Shown here: positions 1 to 7,861 of the stretch, piece after piece
How positions within the stretch are numbered: the first letter of the stretch is position 1
How the letters are laid out: the number at the start of each line of letters is the position of its first letter
Origin: Amoebophrya sp. AT5.2
Lineage: Eukaryota; Sar; Dinophyceae; Syndiniales; Amoebophryaceae
Assembly: GCA_005223375.1 (NCBI GenBank)
Contig: RXOD01005354.1
Span: forward strand, 1 to 14,597
DNA: 14,597 bases
Direction of reading: 5' to 3'
Program-made: the position numbers and the translations under genes
Notes under the pieces: model-generated
Databases searched by the model: none
Seen by the model: only the letters and a program-made list of their open reading frames with translations
What the model was told of the DNA's origin: nothing

Positions 1-245
1 CGGAATCGGCTCGCCAGCCGACATCACAGACCTGTGACGTGTAGTCGTGATACAAATTCGTACAAGCACAACAACAACGAAGTAGGCGTGAAAGAGCAAA
101 TCTGATAATTAATGTAAAAAATCTGATACATGATGTATGGAATTTTGATATATTCGCCCCCGTATGAAGATTTTCAATTTCATCAGTCTAAAATAATGCT
201 ACGACCGGTAAAGAATTGCATTTGCGACTGCAACGAGCAAGAAAC
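1..245. other. 3' flank of the HEAT-repeat gene
   Basis: AT-richer sequence lies downstream of the minus-strand gene, presumably 3' UTR and intergenic. I see no AATAAA polyadenylation signal on the minus strand and no convincing ORF. Confidence 0.4.
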
Positions 246-263
246 ATCAGCGGTACCGCTGAT
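246..263. repeat. 18-base perfect palindrome at the stop codon of the HEAT-repeat gene
   Basis: ATCAGCGGTACCGCTGAT equals its own reverse complement. It covers the minus-strand stop codon (249-247) and the last codons. It could be a chance palindrome, a dimeric protein site or an mRNA hairpin or dimer element at the end of the coding region. Confidence 0.6.
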
Positions 264-3200
264 CGAGGTTGTGCATCGAAGCGGTCGCGCTTGGTTGCAT
301 ACTGCCTTCGGATCGCAGCAGCCCCCTTTGGTCTGTCCGCACTCTTGCCTTCAGGAGTCGCAGTCTGTCTCGGATCGACTGGTTGTGCTCGTGATTCGTT
401 GAGTGCTGGTCCATGCTGCTTGGCGGGAGACCATGGTGGCCACCTCCGCCGGGTATGTGCAGCTGCAACATGTTTGTAGTACTCGTCCCCACAGCACCTA
501 TACCTCCAGCCCCGGCGGCGCTCCCCATCCCCATGGTGATGGTGCCGCTGTGGTGGTGGCCGTGCGCGCCTGCTGTCGCTGTTGACGCCCCGAAGCTGAC
601 GTTCATCGACAGCGGATCGTGGTACGAGAACGGGTCCTGAACGAATGTCGAAGAACTCGCGCCGCCCGCTCCCGAAAACCCAGCGGGTAGATGTCCGCCT
701 CCGAAGTTTTGGAATCCGCCCGTGTGGTGTCCGAAATGGTGCTGGTGGTGCGGCGCGACTGCTGCTCCACCTCCACCTCCACCGCGCGAGGTGGAGGACG
801 ATGACATCTTTGTTGTCGCGGAGCCGTGGAAGCCGACGTGTGCTGCGTGGGGGGCTCCAGGCGCAAAGTGATTCACACCCACTTGGGGCGGCGGCCGAAG
901 ACGAGCACTGCTCGTCGTGTGGAGATGGCCGTCGGAGGTCGACGAAAGCAGATCGAGATCAGACGAAAGAAAATTGTGGACCTCGTCCGCAAGAGATTTC
1001 TTCGGAGAATTAAACTGCACGAAGGGCCGGCTATCTCCACTGGAAGACGACGCTCCGCTAGAGCTGCCACCGCAAGTCGATGATGCGCCTGCAAGGGAAG
1101 GTGACGAAGAGAAGGGATAGCGATAGATACCAAGGGACACTCCGAGCGGGAGTGGGAGAAAACCAAAATCCAAACAAATCGTAAACTTAGACTTACTGCT
1201 CTTGGTCGGCTTCTCGTCTCCGGGTTCAGAGAAGGTGACTCGGCTGCGCGCGCGGCTGCTGACAGCGCTCATTTTGTCGTCTTCGCACCGCGAGGAACTG
1301 CTTTTCAGAATAGGTGCCGGCATTTTGCGACCGCCAAAAATATCGTAGCCATGCTGGATCTGCGCCGAGAAGGTATTTCCTGTCGGCGATTAGGTGTTGA
1401 TAGACGTCGGAGTGGGTCGTGAGCGTCAGCGTACTAAGCGTGACACGGCCTTTTTTACGAGTGAGTCAGTGTCAGTCTCAGTACTACTACTACAACTACC
1501 AGTGGGGTGGCGTTACCGAGATCTGGGAAGATGACAATGATAATGAAATTCAAACTAAGCGGCACGCATCCGCATGATTAACATAGTTAGACTACAAGTA
1601 GTCTACCGTCCAAGCTCGCCTGTATGCTTTGCGCGTACTCCAGCAGGCTTTCGTCGTTAACCGCCGGCAGTCTTACATTCTCGCGCCCCAGCGACACCTG
1701 GGCCTTGAGAATGTTCAGGTGTGTCGCCGACGTATGGCTGTAATTTTCCGGCCTGTCCAGACCGTAGCCACTTCTGCTTTCCCCAGGAGGCATCACTCGG
1801 GCGCAGACCGCCAAACCTTCGCCGAGCAAAATGCAGGCGCGCTCGTCCTTCGCTTTGTCGAACCATTTCGAAAACCGCGGATTCGCAATCTCCGCGAGTT
1901 TCGGGTGTAACGTAACGAGCGTCGTCATCACGGTTATCAGTGATTCGCATTTCGCGGAGTTGGTCGTGGACGCTTCAAACTCCTCGAAAAGCAAGTGGGC
2001 CATCTGCGTCAGGTCCGAACCCGGATCGGAAAGCATCGCGCCTGAAGATTTAGATTGAGAGATACAAAGCCATAGACATAGTCATAGACTTGGTTGCCGC
2101 CGTAGCGAGCTCGAGCTCCGGAATGAAGAAATTAAACAGGACCGTGCTGTAGTACTTCGACTTCCCAGGTGAAGACGTGTTGAAAACATATATAAACAAG
2201 GGAGAAGAAAATACAACAAGCAACAGTCAAGCTCAAGCTCAAGCGGGTGAAGGTGCTGATTCTGATTGACAAAGTCTATCCGCTTACCGATGATTTTGGT
2301 GAGTAGCTTGCACGTGGTTTGGCGGATGACGAATTTTGCGTCGGCAAGCTTTTCCAGGATTCGGTGGAGAACGCGCGGCAGAACCCGCAGCATCTGGATC
2401 GATTCGTGCGCAACGAGGTCGCCAATGATGTACAGCGTCGTCAGACTCACCTTGAAGTGCGCGATGCCAAGAATAGCCTCCACAACCCGCTTCAACACTG
2501 TCACGTCGAGCAGAGACACGCACTGGCAAGTATGCGGGTCGAACCTAAAGTTTCAGTTTTGATGATTCATTGCATCAGTGACAGTTGTGCCCTCCGTGTC
2601 AAGTACAGAACAAACACAAGTTGTACGTGACGAGGTAGGTTCTGACTTCTGATACGAAAAAAATAGCACATGCACACACACAACGACGACAAACTACAAA
2701 TACACAAACAAAAACATACTTGTTTTGTTTAGGTTTTACTTATATCTCGATCCATAATTTTACCCAATCGGCGTTCCGCCCAGGATGACTTGGTGCGTGT
2801 CTTCTAGCAGCTGCATGACTTCTGTTGTGTCTCCCCGCGCCAAGCGGTCGGCGAAGTTTTCAGGGACCAAGTACTTGTTCATCAGGTTCGTCGAGTTCTG
2901 AAACGCCGACCGGAGGGAGTCGTTACTGCTGTCAAAACTCGTGTCCAAGTGGGTGCTGCTCAAGCTGGTGTTCACTCCTTGTTGCTTGTGCTGGTGCTGG
3001 TGTTGGTGCTGATGCTGCTGTTCGCCCTCGAGTGAGGCGGACATCCCCAGCATAGCATGGGGCTGAAGATGTTGCAGTTGCCCTCCAGCGTCAGAAGTGG
3101 CCCCAATAAAACCGCCCGGAATCATGCCACTTGGCATCGACAAGCCACCGCCAACCCCAACGGCTGCGCCGCCCATCGTGGTCCCCAGACTGGTCGCGCC

Positions 3201-4001
3201 ACCTGCAGTTCCATTTCCACCGACACCCCCTGCGGCGGCTCCCGCGACGCCAGCTGAGCTACTATCCTCGTACCCCGCAAATTCTTCCCAAAGCGCTAAA
3301 GTTTGTTTGCTTGCCTGCTTTACCAGGTCGGAAGAGTCTGATTCCAATATCTTCGTCAAAGCACCCTCGAGAATCTGCTTCTGCTGCTGCGTAAACCGCT
3401 GGAGAGACTGCAGTGCGAGAATGGCCTGCAACCGCACCTGCCACTGCGCGTTCTCGAGCGAAGCAAGAAAGGCCGGAAGTAGGTACCTGCAGAAATCGTA
3501 ATCGAAGAGCAACAGTGGGGAGCTAGTAGGTGTAGGTGGAACGATAACGAATTGTATTCGTATTGAAAGGTAGGGGAAAAAGGACTCACGTCAAGCAAAA
3601 GCAAGTCTATAGGCTCCCCGCGCCGGCCACCAGTATGTAGGAGTGCATTCTTAGTACTCGGGCATGTGGAATGCGTTGAGACATGAGAGGATCCGCGTTC
3701 GCATGTCTGGCGAGGTGTTCCCGAGTCTCTGCGCCAACAGGTGCAGCAGCGTGGGTTCCGCGCCATCGGTCTGTACGAAGATACTGTACAGGGACACGGA
3801 CGTGGAAGAGGACGCCCCACTGCTACTGCCCAGACACCGGCTCGTCAGAAACTGCACGCAGGCCAGCTCCTGGTCCGCGGAAGAAGAAGTACTGCTCGTC
3901 CCACTCTGCCCGGTTAGCGCTTCACGACACCTGCGCCGGATCTCCTCGGCGGAAGACAGCCGCGCGAAGTCCTGCTCGGAAGCCAGCACGTGGGAACGCA
4001 T
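247..4001 (-). CDS. HEAT/TOG-like repeat protein, six exons
   Basis: Reconstructed exons on the minus strand are 4001-3658, 3486-2764, 2544-2288, 2041-1607, 1379-1197 and 1088-247. All five introns are GT-AG, the phases agree, and the product is 927 residues. Residues about 80-200 and 360-520 are amphipathic helical repeats of HEAT type, for example YLLPAFLASLENAQWQVRLQ and VLPRVLHRILEKLADAKFVI. Their helix-turn-helix pattern resembles TOG domains of CLASP/XMAP215 microtubule proteins, but no family-defining motif was recognised. Residues about 200-345 are a Gly/Ala/Ser linker with a His-Gln run. Residues about 650-895 are Ser/Gly/His-rich, and a short basic helix (IRDRLRLLKARVR) lies near the end. 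By family, TOG arrays bind tubulin; that role is inferred. The start at 4001 is the first ATG after an in-frame stop. An extra 5' exon is possible (see 4120-4500). A different HEAT protein, such as a transport adaptor or scaffold, remains possible. Confidence 0.72.
1089..1196 (-). other. Intron 5 of HEAT-repeat gene (stop-free, length divisible by three)
   Basis: It has a consensus donor GTAAGT and a consensus acceptor CCTTCCCTTGCAG. The length is 108 bases, exactly 36 codons, with no in-frame stop, so a retained intron would keep the reading frame. The retained segment is hydrophobic (for example LDFGFLPLPLGVSLGIY), unlike its Ser-rich surroundings, which supports it being an intron. Confidence 0.75.
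1380..1606 (-). other. Intron 4 of HEAT-repeat gene
   Basis: The donor is GTAGACTA and the acceptor is GCCGACAG. It splits a Gly codon (G|GA). The 227-base interior has multiple stops and simple sequence (GTAGTAGTAGTA). If this join is wrong, the downstream exon could instead be a separate gene starting at the ATG at 1323. Confidence 0.6.
2042..2287 (-). other. Intron 3 of HEAT-repeat gene
   Basis: The donor is GTAAGCGG and the acceptor is ATCTTCAG. It splits a Gly codon (G|GC) inside a helical repeat, joining ...LLTKIIG to AMLSDPG.... The 246-base intron contains a short tandem of CTCAAG (plus strand, 2228-2243). Confidence 0.72.
2545..2763 (-). other. Intron 2 of HEAT-repeat gene
   Basis: The donor is GTAAAATT and the acceptor is CTTTAG. 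It splits a Gly codon (GG|G). The 219-base interior is AT-rich, unlike the flanking exons, which supports the call. Confidence 0.72.
2986..3020 (+). repeat. Degenerate GTGCTG-type microsatellite inside coding exon
   Basis: A run of imperfect GTGCTG/GTGTTG hexamers is read on the minus strand as alternating His and Gln codons in the linker of the HEAT-repeat protein. Such tracts commonly vary in length between strains; the tract itself is seen directly. Confidence 0.75.
3487..3657 (-). other. Intron 1 of HEAT-repeat gene
   Basis: The donor is GTACTAAG and the acceptor is CTGCAG, with a pyrimidine-rich stretch before it. It splits a Glu codon (GA|G) and joins ...NAFHMPE to YLLPAFLASL..., which restores a continuous helical repeat. 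Length is 171 bases, with in-frame stops if read through. Confidence 0.75.
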
Positions 4002-4119
4002 CTTCTGGCGCGCCGATGGAGAAGTGGCGTTGCTCCTCCCCCGTCAAGAGAGTGGATTCGACTGCTATGAACGGCGAATGTTTGGCTTCGTCTTCGGGTT
4101 CGCGTTCGGTTCCAAGCTG

Positions 4120-4500
4120 CTAGCAAAACATTTTTGCCATGATCCCCCTTCTGCGGACGAACGAATCGTCAGCGAGACTGCCCGAGCCGGAGCTGGGGCC
4201 GGAGCCAGGGCCGGCTGTAACGCTTGCTGCAGAAACAGCAAAAAGGGGTCGTCGAGACGGTGGCGAGGCGCCTTCGGAATCCGAAAAACCCGCTCGCTCT
4301 TTCGCGTTCGTGGCGGGCTGACGACGAGGCAGCACCAGGCGGCTCAACCTCACGGTCTGAGGACGACGTACGAAGTAGTCGTGTTGGGACTTAAAAAATC
4401 TGACGCAGCAGCAGGTGCCCGTGCCGCGTTGTGAAGAATATCGTCCTGCTGCTGCAGCTTCCTTCGTTCCCGTAAGCCTCTCGACTGCGGTGTGCTTTCG
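4120..4500 (-). other. Open, G/C-ending frame without ATG: possible 5' exon of the HEAT-repeat gene
   Basis: A minus-strand frame is free of stops for 127 codons between a TGA at 4503-4501 and the TAG ending at 4120. It has protein-like stretches such as FFKSQHDYFVRRPQT and no ATG until near its end. A GTGAGG donor at 4353 (phase 0) could join a CGCCAG acceptor ending at 4005, three bases before the ATG at 4001, giving a longer N-terminus. Alternatively it is 5' UTR. Codon third positions are moderately GC-rich, weaker than in the accepted exons. Confidence 0.3.
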
Positions 4501-4503
4501 TCA

Positions 4504-5039
4504 TCGTCTACGAGGGTTTGCTACCGCCTATAACAAAAAACACATCTACGAATGTCCGGGTCCGCGCGTCGTATAATAGAAGATGTCGAGCGTATTGTTG
4601 TAGCTGCTCGCTCGTTGGTGTTGGTCCTCCAGCTCCACATTGCACCACTATATTCAACATCATGCGAGGACAACTCCACCTCCGGCCGTTAGTTTCCTAC
4701 GAATCGGTCACACTCTCCCAATACGCCTTCACACACGAGAACGACTCTCATACATAATCTCGCGTCGTCGGATATAATTGTCACAAGCGCACGCCCCTCT
4801 CCCGGCTGTTTCTGTTTCATACATTACGATTAATGCTCAGACGAAGATTTACTTTTCCGCACGCAAAATGGGCTGCAGCGTTATCGACTACAGCACTCGT
4901 TGCGATTTTTCATGCATTGGTCCTGCTCGCTTCTGTTTCGAAGTGGCTGCCCCCAGCCTTCTGAAAAAACTGACGTGGCATCACAAGTGACGAGCTCCAT
5001 TTCATCCTACGCGCCGCGCCGTTATGGTTCTCATGCTCA
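4504..5039. other. Intergenic region, no gene recognised
   Basis: Codon use in all frames is mixed, and the short open frames look random. On the minus strand a TTTTTTCAG acceptor-like site ends at 4961 and is followed by a short open stretch to a TGA at 4910. This could be a terminal exon of the 5573-5040 gene if a GTGGGC donor at 5051 is used. It also presumably holds the promoter of the HEAT-repeat gene, but no element was recognisable. Confidence 0.4.
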
Positions 5040-5573
5040 TCATCTGCCCACACCCAACGCTATTGGATGCACGTATGGCGCTGGGTCGAAGTACCTCAAG
5101 TCATGCGCGGCGCACCCGAGCAATCCGCCTATCTTTAGCCCCCCGAAGTTCGCTCGCGCGTTTTCCGCTGCGAGTTCCAGGCCTAGCCGGGCTTTGTGTA
5201 TCGATTCCGATACTGCGCCCTGACTCAAAGCGCTCGCTGGGTACAGCCAGTCCCAAGTTTCGTTGTGCATAATCGCATCCTTTGCACATCGTAAAGGATC
5301 CAAGACGGCGCGATCGAGAAACCCCGCGCTCTTGTCCGCGAAGTTCTGCCGAAACACCTCCCGCGCACCCAGTGCCTTCTTGCTCGCCACAGAAATCGCG
5401 TCTTTCGCATCCTTCGGCGCCTTTTCCGGATTGCAGAACCCCGAAATGCTGGGGAGGGAGCCGAGCTCCTCGTGGTAGTCGTACGGAGGCGGGGGCGGCG
5501 CCGGAAGAAAAATCTGTTTCACTGCCTTCCACAGGTCGGAGAAATCGGGTGAACACGAGGCGAACTGAGACAT
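5040..5573 (-). CDS. Protein of unknown family, 177 residues
   Basis: I do not recognise the family. The ATG at 5573 has a good context (GCCAAAATG) and is the first ATG of an open frame with strong G/C third positions. Residues about 28-35 hold a proline run (PAPPPPPYDY). The rest is moderately Ala-rich and helical (for example SVASKKALGAREVFRQNFAD), followed by a conserved-looking aromatic patch (MHNETWDWLYPASALSQ) and a Gly-rich end. No signal peptide or membrane segment is evident. It lies 255 bases downstream of the ARPC2 stop on the same strand. The C-terminus could be extended by splicing from a GTGGGC at 5051 to an acceptor ending at 4961, which would replace the last few residues. It may also be one exon of a larger gene. 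Confidence 0.55.
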   Translation of the reverse strand: MSQFASCSPDFSDLWKAVKQIFLPAPPPPPYDYHEELGSLPSISGFCNPEKAPKDAKDAISVASKKALGAREVFRQNFADKSAGFLDRAVLDPLRCAKDAIMHNETWDWLYPASALSQGAVSESIHKARLGLELAAENARANFGGLKIGGLLGCAAHDLRYFDPAPYVHPIALGVGR

Positions 5574-5828
5574 TTTGGCGTCGACGTCGTCGTCGTGGTG
5601 GGATTTATGGCGTGAGTGGGGCTCCTGCGTGCAGATCTGAATGCATCCCGAGGTTCGCGATGCTGTACTGCTGCTGTCCACCAGCAGAACTCAACGTTGA
5701 GCTACGTGCTCGTGTTGATGTTGGAGTTGGTATAGCGATCATAAGTAGGGGCACAACTCGAGCTCATGTTCTGCTTGTTCTCGAGCTTGTTGAGGGTCGT
5801 GACCTATTACCCTGGCACCTTCTATCTT

Positions 5829-7718
5829 CTACTCCATCGCCACGCTTTCCTGCAGTTCTTTGACCCGAACGCGCATCCGTGAGTAAATGTTCGATTTGGC
5901 CGAGGCGATGTGCAGGTTGAGAAACTGGCGAACGCCGATGACGTACTGCGCGAGAAAGCTCATTCTCACTCGGATCTCCGGCTCGGACAACAGCACGAAA
6001 TTCGCTCCCTCCAGGAGCGATTTCACGTACGTCGACTGGACGGCCTGGTGCGCGTCGCTCGAAGCATTCGAACTCGAATTTGTCGCTCGTTCCTGCTCTT
6101 CCGCAATCTCTTCTTTGCTTTTTTTCCGTACCAAGAATGCCTTCGCCTGCAGTGCGAAGACCAAGCAGCCAACGGAGAACTGTTGCTGGCCCAAATTTTC
6201 CGGGTCGAGGTTCTTGTACTTCGGTGGGGCGGTGTATGGGGAGAACTGGCACGCCACGTGGTTGTCACCAGTTTTTGCGTCGTGGAACTCCTGGCACGCG
6301 AGTTGCCCGATCGTAGACTGCAGCTCGTCCTCGTAGTGGACGCCGACGACGCAGCATATCCTCCGCTCGGCAAGCTCGTAAAAGATCCAGATCGGGTGCT
6401 CGGAAAAATGGCAACGGAACGTAGCTGCCATTCGTGCTTTCGTTGGCTGCGGACGTGGAGCTTTGTCGACTCCAAATGCGAAAGGGGACCGGTCGGAGTT
6501 GCCGCCGGTATGATCGGCCTTGCGGCGCTTCCGGCGGTGAATCGCACTGGTGCTACTCCTTTTCATCCCATTGCTGTCGTTAATGGCATCTTCTCCGTCC
6601 TCGTCCTTGCTGTCGCCTGGAGCCCGGCTCTCTTCGGGACATCGAACTTCAGCTTGTGCGACGTCGAGAGGGGCACCATCTTCCCCGATAATCGCAGCAG
6701 CACCTCCTTCGTCATCGCTACCTACGACAGGACTGCTTGCGGCAGAAGATGAGGACGACGATGACAAAACAGCTCCCGCCGCGTCCTTCATCTCTACGTC
6801 GTCCGACTCCGGAGCAACCTTTTTTCTTTGGAGAGAAGAACCACCGGGACGGCCGCTGACGGTAACGGTTTCCGTAGTTTCTCTACCGGGAATTGTTTTT
6901 GGTATTGCACCATTTGCACCATCAGCTCCTCGAGGCTTCGTTGATCGGTTGAGTACCTTGGCCGCAGTCGGGAAACAAATCGGCATCAGTCCGCCCCCTT
7001 CCGAGTGCCTCTGCTCGAACAGATCGTCGTCGCTATCCGGCGCAGACGTGTCAACTGTTTCGCCCATGATGTTGATCTCCTCGCGCAGGTGGAGCAGCGA
7101 GCACACGACCGGCAGCTTCAAAATGGTCCCCGGGAGACGAGCGATCCACTGGATGACGCGGTCGTTGCTCGGATCTTCCCGGTCCAGACCCACACTGTCG
7201 GGGTGGATCTTTAAAACGAGGGTATTGCTCTTCATCTTATTCGGAATATCGTCGTCGTCGTCCGACGCGGGTTGGGACGAGAAATCCGAATCGGAAAAGT
7301 CGACGTCCGCATCTTGGTTATTTTGAAGCGGGCCGCGGGCATAGGAAGCTGCTGGCTTGGCCTTCACGATTTTGATCCCGGCGTACCTCATCGATTCCTG
7401 GGCCAGCAGCTCGAACGCATTGAAGGTCGTGCGCGAAGCCTTGGCTTTCGCTTTCGTCGGGTCAGACTCTGCTTCAGGCGGGGGCACCGAGAACGACAAC
7501 CAGCGGTCCATGTGCTCGTGCTCGATCCGTAGCGTTATGAGCTTCTCGCCCTCCTCCCTTCTGACCGTGTAGCACCAGCCGTCAAAATCGGGAAAGCGTG
7601 TGGGCTCGACCTCCGCAGTCTTGGCGCGCAAAAGTGTCTCCCCGAGCTTGAAGTGACAAGTGTCCTGGAAAGCGTACACCCGCTCCGTCGGCAGCACGCG
7701 CGGATCCAGAAAAGACAT
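5829..7718 (-). CDS. ARPC2: Arp2/3 complex subunit 2 (p34-Arc), enlarged by insertions
   Basis: The product is 629 residues, against about 300 in usual ARPC2. ARPC2 and ARPC4 form the core of the Arp2/3 complex, which nucleates branched actin and contacts the mother filament. Recognition rests on ordered family landmarks: FPDFDGWCYTV at about 42-52 (family FxDFDGxxY, first alpha/beta domain); LKLPVVCSLLHL at about 200-212; IGQLACQEFHDAK at about 470-482 (family IGKVFMQEF); PPKYKNLDPENLG at about 498-510; and the C-terminal long helix with SAKSNIYSRMRVRV at about 606-619 (family SKAYIHxRMR). Insertions are disordered: about 80-160 with an acidic run, about 225-428 rich in Ser, Asp and Glu with a basic cluster HRRKRRK at 394-400, and about 531-570. 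The first ATG of the frame, at 7718, is used. Divergence is high but the landmark order is right. Confidence 0.82.
   Translation of the reverse strand: MSFLDPRVLPTERVYAFQDTCHFKLGETLLRAKTAEVEPTRFPDFDGWCYTVRREEGEKLITLRIEHEHMDRWLSFSVPPPEAESDPTKAKAKASRTTFNAFELLAQESMRYAGIKIVKAKPAASYARGPLQNNQDADVDFSDSDFSSQPASDDDDDIPNKMKSNTLVLKIHPDSVGLDREDPSNDRVIQWIARLPGTILKLPVVCSLLHLREEINIMGETVDTSAPDSDDDLFEQRHSEGGGLMPICFPTAAKVLNRSTKPRGADGANGAIPKTIPGRETTETVTVSGRPGGSSLQRKKVAPESDDVEMKDAAGAVLSSSSSSSAASSPVVGSDDEGGAAAIIGEDGAPLDVAQAEVRCPEESRAPGDSKDEDGEDAINDSNGMKRSSTSAIHRRKRRKADHTGGNSDRSPFAFGVDKAPRPQPTKARMAATFRCHFSEHPIWIFYELAERRICCVVGVHYEDELQSTIGQLACQEFHDAKTGDNHVACQFSPYTAPPKYKNLDPENLGQQQFSVGCLVFALQAKAFLVRKKSKEEIAEEQERATNSSSNASSDAHQAVQSTYVKSLLEGANFVLLSEPEIRVRMSFLAQYVIGVRQFLNLHIASAKSNIYSRMRVRVKELQESVAME
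6435..7046 (-). other. Large disordered insertion within ARPC2
   Basis: About 204 codons lie between the first and second alpha/beta domains of ARPC2. They encode Ser runs, Asp/Glu clusters and a lysine/arginine cluster and have no counterpart in the standard family layout. It reads in frame with no splice-type junction needed. A high-GC in-frame intron cannot be fully excluded, but no clear donor-acceptor pair was seen. Confidence 0.6.
6519..6539 (-). other. Putative nuclear localisation signal in ARPC2 insertion
   Basis: Codons for H-R-R-K-R-R-K fit the classical monopartite basic pattern K-K/R-X-K/R. Upstream M-K-R at a distance of about 9 residues could make it bipartite. Function is inferred from composition only. 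Confidence 0.4.
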
Positions 7719-7738
7719 AGCACAAGCTTTCTTCTTTG

Positions 7739-7861
7739 TCAAACAACGCTGATGGGCATGGGATTGCGAAACTTTTTATGTCCACCGGGTGTTGCAGCAA
7801 GAAACACTGTTGCTGTACTTAAATTGAGAAAGTACGCTATTTTGCTGAAGATGCATGCCAT
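7739..7861 (-). CDS. Upstream ORF of ARPC2, 40 codons
   Basis: The ATG at 7861 sits in GCCACCATGG, an optimal start context by animal rules. The frame runs 40 codons and stops 20 bases before the ARPC2 ATG in a different frame. The peptide begins MACIFSKIAYFLNLSTATVF and has a hydrophobic N-terminal half. Codon use is AT-ending, unlike ARPC2, so a regulatory uORF is more likely than a conserved peptide. If the region is an intron or is not transcribed, it means nothing. Confidence 0.3.
   Translation of the reverse strand: MACIFSKIAYFLNLSTATVFLAATPGGHKKFRNPMPISVV

Noticed and set aside
645..1083. Overlapping plus-strand frames rich in Arg
   Set aside because: They are antisense of the last exon of the HEAT-repeat gene; Arg, Ser and Cys-rich products are typical of shadow frames.
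2228..2243. CTCAAG short tandem
   Set aside because: It is a few copies inside an intron; too short to support a functional or mobile-element call.
3664..4434. Plus-strand open frame of 256 codons
   Set aside because: It overlaps exon 1 of the HEAT-repeat gene in antisense and has no recognisable domain. Open antisense frames are expected with this codon bias.
4518..4990. Plus-strand short frames in the gap downstream of the 177-residue gene
   Set aside because: Codon use is mixed, there are no family features, and they would be the only plus-strand genes in the window.
6550..7326. Plus-strand open frame of 258 codons
   Set aside because: It lies opposite the ARPC2 insertion. Its codon pattern mirrors G/C-ending Ser, Asp and Gly codons on the other strand, and its product is low-complexity without family landmarks.
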